A stretch of DNA of 64,000 nt from Lachnospiraceae bacterium (GTDB lineage Bacteria > Bacillota > Clostridia > Lachnospirales > Lachnospiraceae). Where the stretch lies: NCBI GenBank assembly GCA_017431345.1, contig JAFRLH010000059.1, forward strand, positions 1 to 64,000. The letters are read 5' to 3'. Below are positions 8,656-19,200 of this stretch, one piece after another. The notes beneath the pieces are model-generated. The model was not told the DNA's origin and ran no database searches. It saw only the letters and a program-made list of their open reading frames with translations. Each line of letters begins with the position of its first letter. Position 1 is the stretch's first letter. A program made the position numbers and the translations under genes.

Positions 8656-10923
8656 TTACTTCAGTGTATTCTCGAAGATGACCTCCGGTGCGGGCCAGTC
8701 TCCGTAATGCTTGCGAACATAATAATTGTCCGATAATTCATTATCATTGTCAAGAAGTCTGTAAACAGTTTCAAAATTATATTTTCCGCTATAATACTTG
8801 ACCAGTTCACTGTCATATGCGGAAGCATATTCCCAGGATGTGTTGGTGTAGGAGAATGCATTGTATTTCTCTGCATCTTCATCCAGTGCTTTCACCCCAT
8901 CTGCGCCGGGGCCTTTGTAAGTGATCGCGGTCACATTTCCGGCAGCATCCTTCTTCACGGTCTCATTGATGATGGAATAGTAATAATTATCCCCTTCAAG
9001 CGCAGGACTTCCATTGCCGATAAATGCATTGTCTCCCTCCCCGCTGACAAGACCTGTGCAATAACAATCTGTCAGCACGCCGGATGCGCTGCCGGCCAGA
9101 CCTCCTGCCGTGTTTCCTGAGACTGAAGCGGAGGAATAACTGGCAGTAATTGCTGTATTTCCGGCAGATCCGATCAGGCCGCCCGCGGTGCCGTTAGAGG
9201 AAGTGACGCTGAAAATGGCATCACCGCGTTCTCCGTCTTCTGCATGCTGATAATACTCTCCCTTGTCTGTGACACCAGCCGAATAGCATCCTGTTGCGCT
9301 GACATTGCCGGAAGCTGTACCGATCAGACCGCCGGCTGAATTCTTCCCGTTTACAGTCAGCGCTGCAGCAGAATATTTTATCGCTGCGGCTGAATCTGAG
9401 GTCCCGGTCATCAGACCGATGAGCCCGCCAGCATCTCCTGCCGATGCTGTTATCACAGGAACCGTCTTCTTCTCACTGTTCCTGGCAAGGACATTGGTCA
9501 CTTCCGTCCCGCTGATCTTCCCGGCCAGCGCGCCTGCACTTACCGTGCCTGTCACGTTAAAATCGATCAGCTCCAGATTCTTTACGCTGCTGCCGGCTTC
9601 CGTCAGTTCGCCGAACAGGCCGGCGCTCCCTGAATAGTCGACCTTGATATCCGAAATACTGTGGCTCTGTCCGTCATAGGATAATGCGTAATCCGGACTG
9701 AGAGGATAGAAACAACCGTCTTTCGTACCTGTTGTTTCTCCGCACTTCATGATCTTCACACTGTCGCTGCCGGTCGCATCCCTGATCGCTTCCGTGAACT
9801 GCGTCCAGCTCAGATCATCGGTCTGTACAGCCGCTTTTACTTCGAGTTTCGATACCATCACGCCTTCTGCCGCATGGGCTCCCAGTCCGGAGACCGCCTT
9901 ATCGAGATTCTCAAGGTGGCGGATATTGCTGATGCCGGCAGTATCCGGCACACCGTCGCCGTTCGCATCCGCGATGCTTCCGAACAGACTGTTGGTCACG
10001 GCTTCCGCGCTGTAGGCGACATTTGACAGTGCCTCGTTGCTGTAAGCCAGCGCTTTGATGACGATATCTTCACCGGGGATAAATCCGTTGTCCGTCACTG
10101 CTATGCCCATATCATCGAATGTCAGTTCCCGGAAATGGGTTCCCGCTGCAGTGATGTCATCCAGGATCACCGGGTCATCCGTATTCTGGATATTCAGATA
10201 ATGAGAAACACCGCTGGTGACGCCGGTAATGATCAGGCGCAGCTTCACACCGGGGTCTGTATTTGTATGTTTGATGTTCACATACAGGCGTTCGGCGTTC
10301 ATGACTTCGATCTCCGGCGGCGTGATGGTGATCGTAAGGAGTTCATCCGCTTCGGTACCGCCGTACCATCCGATCACGGACCGGTCCGTATAGGTTCTTC
10401 TGTCAGATTTATGCTTATTCCCGGTGACCGCCATAAGAGCGTCATACTCTGTGGTCGCCAGCGTGTGGTTAAATCTCGCGTGCGATCCGTGGATCGTAGT
10501 ATAGAACACATCCAGGACCAGCCCGCTGCTCTTCTGATACCGGATCAGATAGCTCCCGCCTGTCCTCACGGTCTCATCGATGGAAGCAAAGGGAAGCATC
10601 AGCGGGAATACTTTTTCACCGCCGCCTGACACAGTGCCTTCATTGACAACGTAATAATAGATATCGGACTTTTCCTCTTCCGGCGTTCCAAAGCCGTCAT
10701 TGCCGAGATATCCTTCTCCCTTTGCAGCAGTCAGGTTGTTCTGGGCGGCGACGAAAATTTCCTTTGCAATGCCGTCGCGTTCCAGCTGTGCCATGGAGCG
10801 CAGGTAATTCATGACCGCGATAAAGGAAACGCCCGCAAGGATAACGATGATCGCCACGACGATCAGCACCTCGGCCATTGTCATACCGCGTCTGTTTTTG
10901 ATTTTTCCAACAGATGAAATCAT
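8656..10923 (-). CDS. Very large prepilin with GLUG repeats
   Basis: A protein of 755 residues. The N-terminus has a class III prepilin signal: a basic leader, then RRG, MTMAEVLIVVAIIVILAG, with Glu at +5. Most pilins have 130-200 residues, so about 600 residues are extra. The C-terminal half has repeated AGGLIG.../AGGLAG units with short polar spacers (about residues 470-650), matching the GLUG motif of bacterial surface proteins. It is probably a minor pilin carrying an adhesive head, placed at the tip because bulky heads block packing in the shaft. Start ATG at 10,923 has CGGAG upstream. It is followed by pilB. Confidence 0.85.
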   Translation of the reverse strand: MISSVGKIKNRRGMTMAEVLIVVAIIVILAGVSFIAVMNYLRSMAQLERDGIAKEIFVAAQNNLTAAKGEGYLGNDGFGTPEEEKSDIYYYVVNEGTVSGGGEKVFPLMLPFASIDETVRTGGSYLIRYQKSSGLVLDVFYTTIHGSHARFNHTLATTEYDALMAVTGNKHKSDRRTYTDRSVIGWYGGTEADELLTITITPPEIEVMNAERLYVNIKHTNTDPGVKLRLIITGVTSGVSHYLNIQNTDDPVILDDITAAGTHFRELTFDDMGIAVTDNGFIPGEDIVIKALAYSNEALSNVAYSAEAVTNSLFGSIADANGDGVPDTAGISNIRHLENLDKAVSGLGAHAAEGVMVSKLEVKAAVQTDDLSWTQFTEAIRDATGSDSVKIMKCGETTGTKDGCFYPLSPDYALSYDGQSHSISDIKVDYSGSAGLFGELTEAGSSVKNLELIDFNVTGTVSAGALAGKISGTEVTNVLARNSEKKTVPVITASAGDAGGLIGLMTGTSDSAAAIKYSAAALTVNGKNSAGGLIGTASGNVSATGCYSAGVTDKGEYYQHAEDGERGDAIFSVTSSNGTAGGLIGSAGNTAITASYSSASVSGNTAGGLAGSASGVLTDCYCTGLVSGEGDNAFIGNGSPALEGDNYYYSIINETVKKDAAGNVTAITYKGPGADGVKALDEDAEKYNAFSYTNTSWEYASAYDSELVKYYSGKYNFETVYRLLDNDNELSDNYYVRKHYGDWPAPEVIFENTLK

Positions 10924-11010
10924 GCTTACGCTCCGTTCTTACTGTTCATTCTGATCTTATCGAAAAAGATTATTCTGCACCGTAAATCATTCCGTACAGC
11001 GTCTTTATTC

Positions 11011-11592
11011 TCATGAAATCACGCGAATCGACACAGTTGGTCTGGCAGTCAGCACAGCACCTGTCGATATCCTGATGACCTTAAGATTTGTAAAAGTGAT
11101 GATCCCGCTGTTTTCATCAAAGGAGACCTTATCATAAGTCACATAAAGGTCCGCTGTGGACGCTTCCTTTGAGATCAGCTGTCTGGATTCCGGCGCATTT
11201 GATTTTGGTTTGCCGTCCGGATCGATGTAGCGCTGCAGCATGACTGCAGGCTGCTCCCCCTCCGTATCTGTATAGATTTTTGAGAAAACGCCGGTCTGCC
11301 GGTTCAGATAAAGCAGTGTCTTTTCATTTGCATTTCCGCTGTTGTCTTTGTCATTCGCGATCTCTGCAGCGGTTCCGAGTTCGTTCCGCAAAGCCGTGAT
11401 GGTGGTCGAAAGCAGGACTTCGGCATTCGAAGCGATGACCACTTTTTCATAAGCGCTTCGGGCAGCCGGGATGCCGGCGACAACGATCGAGGATGCCATG
11501 AGCATGATCAGGATCGCAGTCAGGGCTTCCACAAGGGTGAAGCCGCGGCTGCCGCGTATTTTCTTTTTGATGGTACTGATCTGCTCTTTCAT
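11011..11592 (-). CDS. Minor prepilin (class III signal)
   Basis: A protein of 193 residues with a basic leader ending RGSRG, then FTLVEALTAILIMLMASSIV. Cleavage site, Glu at +5 and hydrophobic helix are all present. The globular part is Ala/Thr rich with no cysteines. It is probably a minor pilin or pseudopilin (GspH/PilV-like position) of the initiating complex. Start ATG at 11,592 follows CAGGAAG. It stands 87 nt before the 755-residue prepilin. Confidence 0.85.
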   Translation of the reverse strand: MKEQISTIKKKIRGSRGFTLVEALTAILIMLMASSIVVAGIPAARSAYEKVVIASNAEVLLSTTITALRNELGTAAEIANDKDNSGNANEKTLLYLNRQTGVFSKIYTDTEGEQPAVMLQRYIDPDGKPKSNAPESRQLISKEASTADLYVTYDKVSFDENSGIITFTNLKVIRISTGAVLTARPTVSIRVIS

Positions 11593-11697
11593 CGTTTCTT
11601 CCTGTCACCGGGTGGTAATGATTATATATGTGAAGCAGTGTGTCGGATTTTGTTTCAGTATTTACAAAGCAGTCTGTTGGATTCTTTTTCAGTGTCT

Positions 11698-11756
11698 GTA
11701 AAACCGCAGTCTTTACGGCGAGGATCCTTCGTCGCTGCAGCTCCTCAGGATGACAG
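11698..11756 (+). repeat. Dispersed ~58 bp repeat, copy 2
   Basis: This copy extends from GTAAAACCGCAGTC to CTCAGGATGACAG, in the gap between two minor pilin genes. It shares the GGATCCTTCGTCGC core with copies 1 and 3. Confidence 0.85.
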
Positions 11757-11776
11757 CGGATTGTGTCTGTACAGTC

Positions 11777-12169
11777 TCAATCCCCGGCATCCGGCTTATA
11801 CGAGTACACCGGATAACGGGTAAACTCTTCATTTCCATAATAAACAATAGTATACGTCTGCGCGTCCAATCCGCCGGAAACAGCTGTGATGGTGACCGTC
11901 CCTTCCGTTCCTGCTCCGGACATCTTTATCACGCCGTTTTCCTGTTCACTGGCAGCATAATAGCTGTCCATCTTCGTTCTGCTCTTCTCCACGAGATTCG
12001 CTGACGCGGTGATCGCGCCGGCCAGCATGGTCAGCGCCAGGGAGGAGATCAGAAGCGCAACGAGGGTCTCGGAGATCGTCTCGCCTTTATTGCTTTTCAG
12101 TTTTCCGGCTGCGGACTTCTTCTCATCCTGCATCATTTCCTGACTCATCCCTTTCTCTTTCATAATCAT
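11777..12169 (-). CDS. Minor pilin-like protein
   Basis: About 130 residues. After a basic stretch (KLKSNKG) comes ETISETLVALLISSLALTMLAGAI, a pilin-like helix with Glu at +5 but with Glu instead of Phe at +1. It is therefore a non-canonical but plausible PilD substrate. The rest is a short beta-rich domain. Several starts are possible: GTG at 12,181, ATG at 12,169 or ATG at 12,148; none has a clear ribosome site. It is flanked on both sides by copies of the dispersed repeat. Confidence 0.7.
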   Translation of the reverse strand: MIMKEKGMSQEMMQDEKKSAAGKLKSNKGETISETLVALLISSLALTMLAGAITASANLVEKSRTKMDSYYAASEQENGVIKMSGAGTEGTVTITAVSGGLDAQTYTIVYYGNEEFTRYPVYSYKPDAGD

Positions 12170-12188
12170 GCTGTATCTCACGGATCCG

Positions 12189-12247
12189 GTAAAACCGCAG
12201 TCTCTACGGCGTGGATCCTTCGTCGCTTTCGCTCCTCAGGATGACAG
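12189..12247 (+). repeat. Dispersed ~58 bp repeat, copy 3
   Basis: A full copy between two pilin-like genes. A partial copy of its right end (CTCCTCTGGATGACAG) follows directly at about 12,255-12,271, which points to repeated insertion or recombination at this gap. Confidence 0.85.
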
Positions 12248-12280
12248 CGGGGTGTCTCCTCTGGATGACAGACAAAGTCA

Positions 12281-13093
12281 TCATTTGACAATAGTCTCGA
12301 TTCCCGTCAGCTGCCAGGTCAGGGAGGTCACTTCCGTTGTCGTGACCGTCGTCGTGACATTGTAAGTCACTGTTCCGTCAGCTGCTGCGACAATATCTTC
12401 CCGCGGCCCGTCCACCGATCTGTTCCCTGTATCCGTATGTTTATCCGCCAGAAATGTCAGGCAGAGCGCATACTGTTTTCCTGTCTCCCCGGCATTCGAA
12501 ATGGTGAGAACGATATTGCCTGCTGCATCCACGGATTCTTCCATCACGGCAGCAAGCGGATCACTTTCACCGGAAGCCAGTGAGGATGAGAGTTTCAGTT
12601 CTTTTTCTTTCGCTTCATCCTTTTTCTGCAAATAGTACCAGGCAGCATCGTTCAGAATAGAAGCGGTACAGAGGGATTCGGCATATGTTGCATTCGTTCC
12701 ATCTCCGTCAATCTGGCTCCTTTCTGTCAGGTCAGCATCTGTAATGCCTGCTGCAGTCTTGTCCGCGACAAGATAGATCTTCGGAGTATCTTCTTTAACA
12801 GACCCGGCCTCCCCGGCAATACCGTCCGTATAGGGAGTTGTCTGCGTGCTTTCCGTTACTTTTACGATTGATACAATCTTACCGTCAAGCTGCTCTTTCA
12901 TCAGTTCCGCTGCGGACGTCACACTGTAATAACGCTGGTCATATTCCGCTGTTTTGCTCATGCGGCCGGACGCTGCGGTGGCAGCGGTCAGGACAACGGA
13001 GCTGACGACTGCGCAGATCAGGAAAAGGAGCAGTGCGAAGGTGATGGAGGCACCGGTCTCCTGACGGAGTTTATTCTTTATTAAATTGTGCAT
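12281..13093 (-). CDS. PilX-like pilus-associated membrane protein
   Basis: About 270 residues. The N-terminus (RQETGASITFALLLFLICAV) is one membrane helix without a prepilin cleavage site, then a Thr/Ser-rich extracellular domain with a run of valines and threonines near the C-terminus. Proteins with this TGASITFALLLFL start are found in T4P loci of Clostridia, in the position of PilX. Start ATG at 13,093 follows GGAGGTGGA. A longer reading frame exists upstream, but it translates the dispersed repeat. It is the second gene of the locus, after the giant adhesin. The exact role is unknown. Confidence 0.75.
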   Translation of the reverse strand: MHNLIKNKLRQETGASITFALLLFLICAVVSSVVLTAATAASGRMSKTAEYDQRYYSVTSAAELMKEQLDGKIVSIVKVTESTQTTPYTDGIAGEAGSVKEDTPKIYLVADKTAAGITDADLTERSQIDGDGTNATYAESLCTASILNDAAWYYLQKKDEAKEKELKLSSSLASGESDPLAAVMEESVDAAGNIVLTISNAGETGKQYALCLTFLADKHTDTGNRSVDGPREDIVAAADGTVTYNVTTTVTTTEVTSLTWQLTGIETIVK

Positions 13094-13132
13094 GCACTCC
13101 ACCTCCTTTCCTGTATATTCATACTCCTGCAG

Positions 13133-13191
13133 TAAAACCGCTGTCTTCACGCGGTGGATCCTTCGCCGCTTACGCTCCTCTGGATGACAGA
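13133..13191 (+). repeat. Dispersed ~58 bp repeat, copy 4
   Basis: A copy immediately 3' of the giant adhesin stop codon (31 bp away) and just before the next gene. Read on the other strand it can be translated as HPEERKRRRIHRV, which falsely lengthens the downstream ORF. Confidence 0.85.
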
Positions 13192-13221
13192 CAGACTGCT
13201 CTCCTGAGGACATTTTTACTT

Positions 13222-16200
13222 TCAGTCAATACCAGCCTTCGGGGAATCCTCCGACAGCTTCGCGCCGTTTTCATCCACCGTCAGCTCGAACCACTTCTTG
13301 CTGTCATCATAGCCTGCCGGCACACCTGTTTCATGGATATAGTAGGTGCCGAAAGGCAGTTCGCCGATCCAGAATGCACCGGCTGTGCCCGCTGTCTGAT
13401 CCTTCGCCAGCACGGATCTGTCATACCGAAGGATATCAAAGACCGCACCCGGCAGCGTTACAAATGTGCTGCTGGTCTTCCGCAGGATCGCTTTCCGCCT
13501 GATCTTAGAGATATTCAGAATACCGTAGGACGAAATATCAGGTACTTCCAGTGCCTTTCCGGTCTTCGTATCGAGCAGGAAGATGGCCGAATCCTTTTTG
13601 TCATCACCGGTTCCCGTCCGGGCTGTCATGATCTCTTCGGTGATATTCTCCAGAACACCGCTGCCGGCATCCTGCATCGCACCATCCCCTACAAGAACAA
13701 TATAAACATTTGGCACCGGCTTTCCGTCTGCTGTCATGGTAAGTGCATTCAGATAACCCTCTGGAGCCTTTTCTTTCATATAATAGACGCCGGCCGGAAT
13801 GCTTTCAAACAGCACCTGTCCTTTCTCAAGCGTTTCTCCTGTCTTGTCCTTAAATTGATCTGTACCGTCTGCGGACTCTGCCGAAGCAGGATTTCCACCC
13901 TGCATATATGCAGTATTGCACAGCGCATCCGTATACAGCGTAAATACTGCTCCCGCCATAGGATTGCCGAATCCGTCTGTCTTCCGGAACGAAATGTCAA
14001 ATCCGCCGGACCAGTATACGTACGCAGGCTTCTCTCCCGTACTGCCGCTCAGATAGGAATCCCCGCCGCAGTTCGTGACATCATCCGGCTGCGCATTCCG
14101 GAACGCCGCATAGGCAGCACCGTTCAGCTCGTCCGCAGTGATCCGTGCAAACGGCTTCATCATAGCGTAATGATTCAGATGTTCCGCGAACACCCAGACA
14201 GAACCGGCTTCAGCTGTCAGATCTCCGGTCAGGACGATCGAAGCAGGGGCTGTTCCCGTTTCTTCAATATAAATATCCTGACGGGGCTTTTCATAGGTCT
14301 TTCCGCCGTTCTTCTTTCCGATGTAAGTCTGATCCCGGAAGTTTCCGTTCAAAGCGGTAATATTTCCGCCGACATCCGTGCCTTTTCCGCCAAAGGAAGG
14401 ACTGCCCGAAAGTTCCAGCACAGCTCCGCTTGTCAGGAAAATGCCCGCGCCGTTTCCATCGCTCTCATTGCGGTTGATCGTACCGCCTGTCATAACAACC
14501 GTTCCGCCGGCTGCCGCATAAACCGCGCCGCCTCTGCCTTCTGTCTTCGCATTTTGCAGGACTGCTCCGGTCTGGATCGTCAGCTTCCCGTGATCCGGGA
14601 CAGTGACGATACCGCCGTCAGCATCTGTCGTATAGCTTCCCTTCACACCGTCCAGGATGATCTTTTCAAGTGTCAGATCCCCGGCTGCTGTAAACATGGA
14701 TCCGCCTGCAAAATCACGCCTGATCGTGGCTGTTGTACCGGTTCCCTGATAAGGGAATTTGTCCGCGGATACGGAAGCCGTTGTCAATGTGACAGCGCCT
14801 TTTACCGCTGCAGGCAGAACAGCTGCCTCCGTAAGAGAATACGAAGGAATGAGCATCTGGATCTGCACGCCGTTGCTGACAGCATAGCTTACACTCGTTA
14901 TTTCCTCTCCGTGATAGAAGGTTCCTTCAAGCGCCTTGAACGCGCCTTCTTCACCCGTCAGTTCAGTGTAAACAGCCGGCACATGATAATCTTTCCCTCC
15001 TGCTGTGATCTTTCTGTACAGGAGATTGCCTTCATGATCGGTGATCTTGCACACCGGCCGAATATTGGTAAATGTCACGGAAGAGGTGTACGGATCGATG
15101 TCCGTCCTTCCTTTGTTCTCACCGATCCTGCTTGTGATGACTTCAGCCGGCATCGCAGCGTATTTCTTTGCCTGCTCTCCGGTCAGATTCTCGATCACTT
15201 CATAGGTAAGGCCTTCAGACAGATTGACGCCTGTAATCGTCTTGCCTGCCTTCAGGGTAAAGGTCGCAGTGGCAGTGTCTATATTGTTGCTCGTAAATAC
15301 CATTTCACCATAATCGCCGGTCGTGCTGTCGATCTGGTAAGCATGCAGCTGACCGCTGACAGTCGCTCTTCCGCGGATATTTACGGTAAAGCTGAATTCC
15401 TCGTCCGGATCCGCCCGGTTCGACGCTCCGTCCACGACTTCCTTCGACACCTGCAGGGAGAAGATCTGGATCCAGTAAATCGTATTCGGATCGGGATTTT
15501 CGATGATCCCGCCCTTCAGACCGTTCCGGTCATTCACAAAGCTGTAGAAGTTGGTCGTGTTGTCTCCGGTCACGAATGTACCGAAATCCTTCCGTTCCGT
15601 ACCATGGTTGGTGTAAGCATTATTCGCGTCAGACACATAAACGCCGATATAGGCACCGGCAAACAGGCCGCCGTTGTTGGTATTGATGACCGCTTTGGTA
15701 TTCTGGTTCAGTTCCACATTGCAGGCGTTTCCGGGTGCTGAACTGACATCACAGGTATTGCCGGCAATATTGACTTTGCCGGAGAAATACAGCCGTGTAT
15801 CAGCGCCGCCGATGGCAATGCCGCCGCCGGTCTGTGCTGCATTATTCCCGGTAATGGAACCGCCGGACATCGTAAAGGTCTTGCCGTTGGCAATATAAAC
15901 ACCGCCGCCGGATCCGCCGGCCTCCCCGCCGCGGATGGTACCGCCGGACATCGTAAATCTTCCGTTGTTCTGATATACGCCGGCACCATTTGCAGTAGCG
16001 ATGCACTGATAGATATTTCCGGCTTCGATCTGCACTGAACCTGTATTTTCATAAACTGCGCCGCCGTTCGCTGCCTTGCAGTTCCGTATGACACCGCCCC
16101 GGATCACCAGGTTTCCGGCGTTCACCATTACGCCTCCGCCGTTCGCCGTCGTATCGGCATTCTGCAGGGTGCAGTTCTCACCGAGGATTACGGTATAAGC

Positions 16201-19200
16201 GTAAGAAGCCTGATTGATATACAGACAGCGCGAACTTCCGTTCGGCGTAATTCCGTTTTCGGATCCGCCGTCGATTACAATGTTCTCCAGCGTCAGATTG
16301 CCGAACACGTTCATCAGGGATCTGCCGGGAGCGACCTGGGATGTACGGGTGACCGTTGCCCGGGTGCCGGGTCCGACATAAGGATAGCCGTCTTTGTCAT
16401 CCTTGCCGGCCGTGGTAAAGATGACGTTCCGCCCGGGAACTTCCTTCACATTCATATCCGCACCGGTCTCATAGTCATCCAGCATCTTGATACAGTAGGT
16501 ACTGCCGGTATACAGTTCTCCGTCCTTCGTGTAAAGTGCGGGAGACTCCGTGCACAACATGTTGAAAGCAGCGACTGTACTATAGCTGCTGTAATTGTTG
16601 TTCCCGTCATTCCCGGTTCCCAGCCTGTCAAAGATCGCAGGTGCAGTGCCGTTCGCCTTCATATACAGAAGATTTCCCTCACCGTCCGTGATCTTCGCAA
16701 TCGGCGGTCCTGCCCAGATGATCTTCTTTCCAGCCGGATCCGTACGGTCGATGATGCCGTGCAGGGTACTCGCATCTGCTTTAAATACAGCGGAATCGTC
16801 GGAAAATCCGTCCGGATTTGCATACTGCGCATCGCCGAATACAGTTCCGACCTTATTCGCGTTTACGACATGGATCTCTCCGTCCAGATGACAGTAAACG
16901 TGGGTACTTGCAGCATTATTCTGCTGATTTGCTCCGGTGCCGCCATCCCACAGACGCAGGTTGGAAGCAACGCCGGCCGAGGTATGATTCTCCCTTACAT
17001 AGATCGTATCCCTTGTATCCGCATTGGCGTCGGAAGGACCAACAAAGAGGGTGCGCTCATTCGGCAAATAAACGCCGGCACAGTCCGCTGCTGTATTGGT
17101 CAGCAGCCGGTTTCCGGTAATTTCAGTACCATTCCGGAGCGTCAGCTGGGAGCGCGTATAGATTCCGCCGCCCTGATTTCCGGAAGTATTGTCGATGATC
17201 TTCGAGGAATCCACGATCAGGGAATACGCAGTGCCGTTCACAGGCGCAGTAATACCGCCGCCCTTTCCTTTGGCATTGTTTCCTCTGATCTCTGATCCCG
17301 TTACAGTGACCGTTTGGACGTTCGCGAACACACCGCCGCCGCCGCGCTCTGCACCGGTATTTGTATCGTTCGATGTATTGCCGCTGATGACGGCATTGGC
17401 AACGGTAAGCGCAGAACCGGCAGCATTGCGGTTCTGATAAATTCCGCCGCCGGACAGAGCAGCCGTACAATTCGAGACCTCTGCTGTACCGTCTTCAGAT
17501 GCCCGGAACACTACTGTCTTCGCAAGCGTATAAATACCGCCGCCGTTGCCGCCGGAAGTATTGCCATCCAGCGTACAGTTTTCCGCAGTCAGCTTCATAA
17601 CATCCCTTGTGGTGTCATCAGCAATTTCAAATGTAATGCCGCCGCCGTGGCTCCTGGCCGTATTGCCGGATATTGACGAATTTGTTATTTCCAGTTCCCG
17701 AACGCCCGCGAAGATGCCGCCGCCGCCCTGAACGGTATTCGTACCGGTACTATTTGCCGTATTGCCGTCGATATCGGTGTCACTGACCGTCAGTTTCGAA
17801 CCGGCAATATTCACCTTATGGAAAATACCGCCGCCGTTTGTCTTTGCCGTATTGTCCGATACAGAGGAGCGAACCTTATTGCCGTCCTCATCAGTCTTCG
17901 TATCGCTTGCGCTGATCGTGACAGTCTTCGCCATTGAGTAGATACCGCCGCCGTTTCCGTTCGAGGTATTGCCGTCTATCGTACTGCCTTTTACAGTCAG
18001 TACCAGCTTCGCGCGGTTCGTATCACTGTCGATATCAAACCAGACGCCGCCGCCGTTTCCGGAAGCATTATTCCTGGAAATATCGGAATCCGTGATCGTC
18101 AGGGAATCATAGCTGTAAGCATATATACCGCCGCCCTGGCTGGTGCACGTATTGTCCGTAATCTTTGTACCATCAACATTCACTGTCCTGGCATTCGTAT
18201 ATACGCCGCCGCCGTTCTTGCTGTTATTCTTCGTCTGGTTCCCGGTTATTACAGCATTCGTGATGCTCAAAGAACTGCCGTTCGCGTTTCTTGTCTGGAA
18301 GACCCCGCCGCCATCATTGCTGGAGGTACAGTTTTTCACCTCCGTATGAGCAGTTTCGCCGCTTTCAGCGTCCGTATAATCACCGATGATCAACTCCAGC
18401 GCTGCCGCGTAAATTCCACCGCCCTGGTTGGTCGCTGTACAGCGGTCAAATGAACAGCCGTAAATTTCTCCCTTTCTGGCATTCGTATTGGAAAGTGCAA
18501 TACCGCCGCCCTGGGCACCGGAAGTGTTGGTAAAGATACATCCGTTTACCGTCGTATTAACCGCCGTACTTCGGAAGCCGCCGCCGTTCTGCTTATAAGC
18601 CTGGCAGTCGTTGAATGTACATTTTGTCAGTGTGATCGAACAATTTGTATTCGCTGCCGGATTTGCGGAGTTCAGCGCATAGACATTGAAACCGCCGCCG
18701 TTTCGTTCCGTCGCGACACAATGTTCAAAGGTGCAGTCCGATACATTGATGGTCTTGGAGTCAAGCTCCAGACCGCCGGCCGCTTTGGCGCTGCAGTTTG
18801 TAAAGGAACATCCCGAAATGGTCGTCCAGGAATTGACATTGCTGTCCACCCTGTGGAACACAGCTCCTGCCTGGTCTCCGCCGTTGCAGTTCTCGAAGAC
18901 ACAATCTGTCATGATCAGTGTGTTTCCAAAGAAATGGATCGCACCGCCGCCGATTCGGTTGCCGGATGCCAGCGTGGAATTGCAGTTCGAGAAACGGCAG
19001 TTTGCTGCTGTCAGTTTGGAATTTGCCTTGCCCTGCGCACTGTTGTTCCAGTCATCAATGTATAAAGCGCCGCCGTTCTGGGCATAAACATTGACAAAAT
19101 CGACCGTGTCAAGCGCTACTTCAAAGAATGATAATCTGACTGCGCCTCCTGCACTGTTGCCGCGGACACTCTTGCCGTCTATGATCAGATTTGTAAGTGA

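Noticed and set aside
12281-13213. Longer version of the PilX-like gene
   Set aside because: The extra 40 codons come from the dispersed repeat; ATG at 13,093 has a strong ribosome site.
13333-15741. Plus-strand ORF of 802 codons opposite the giant adhesin
   Set aside because: Antisense to a repeat-rich, GC-biased gene; its product has no domain or signal and its length follows from the codon bias of the true gene.
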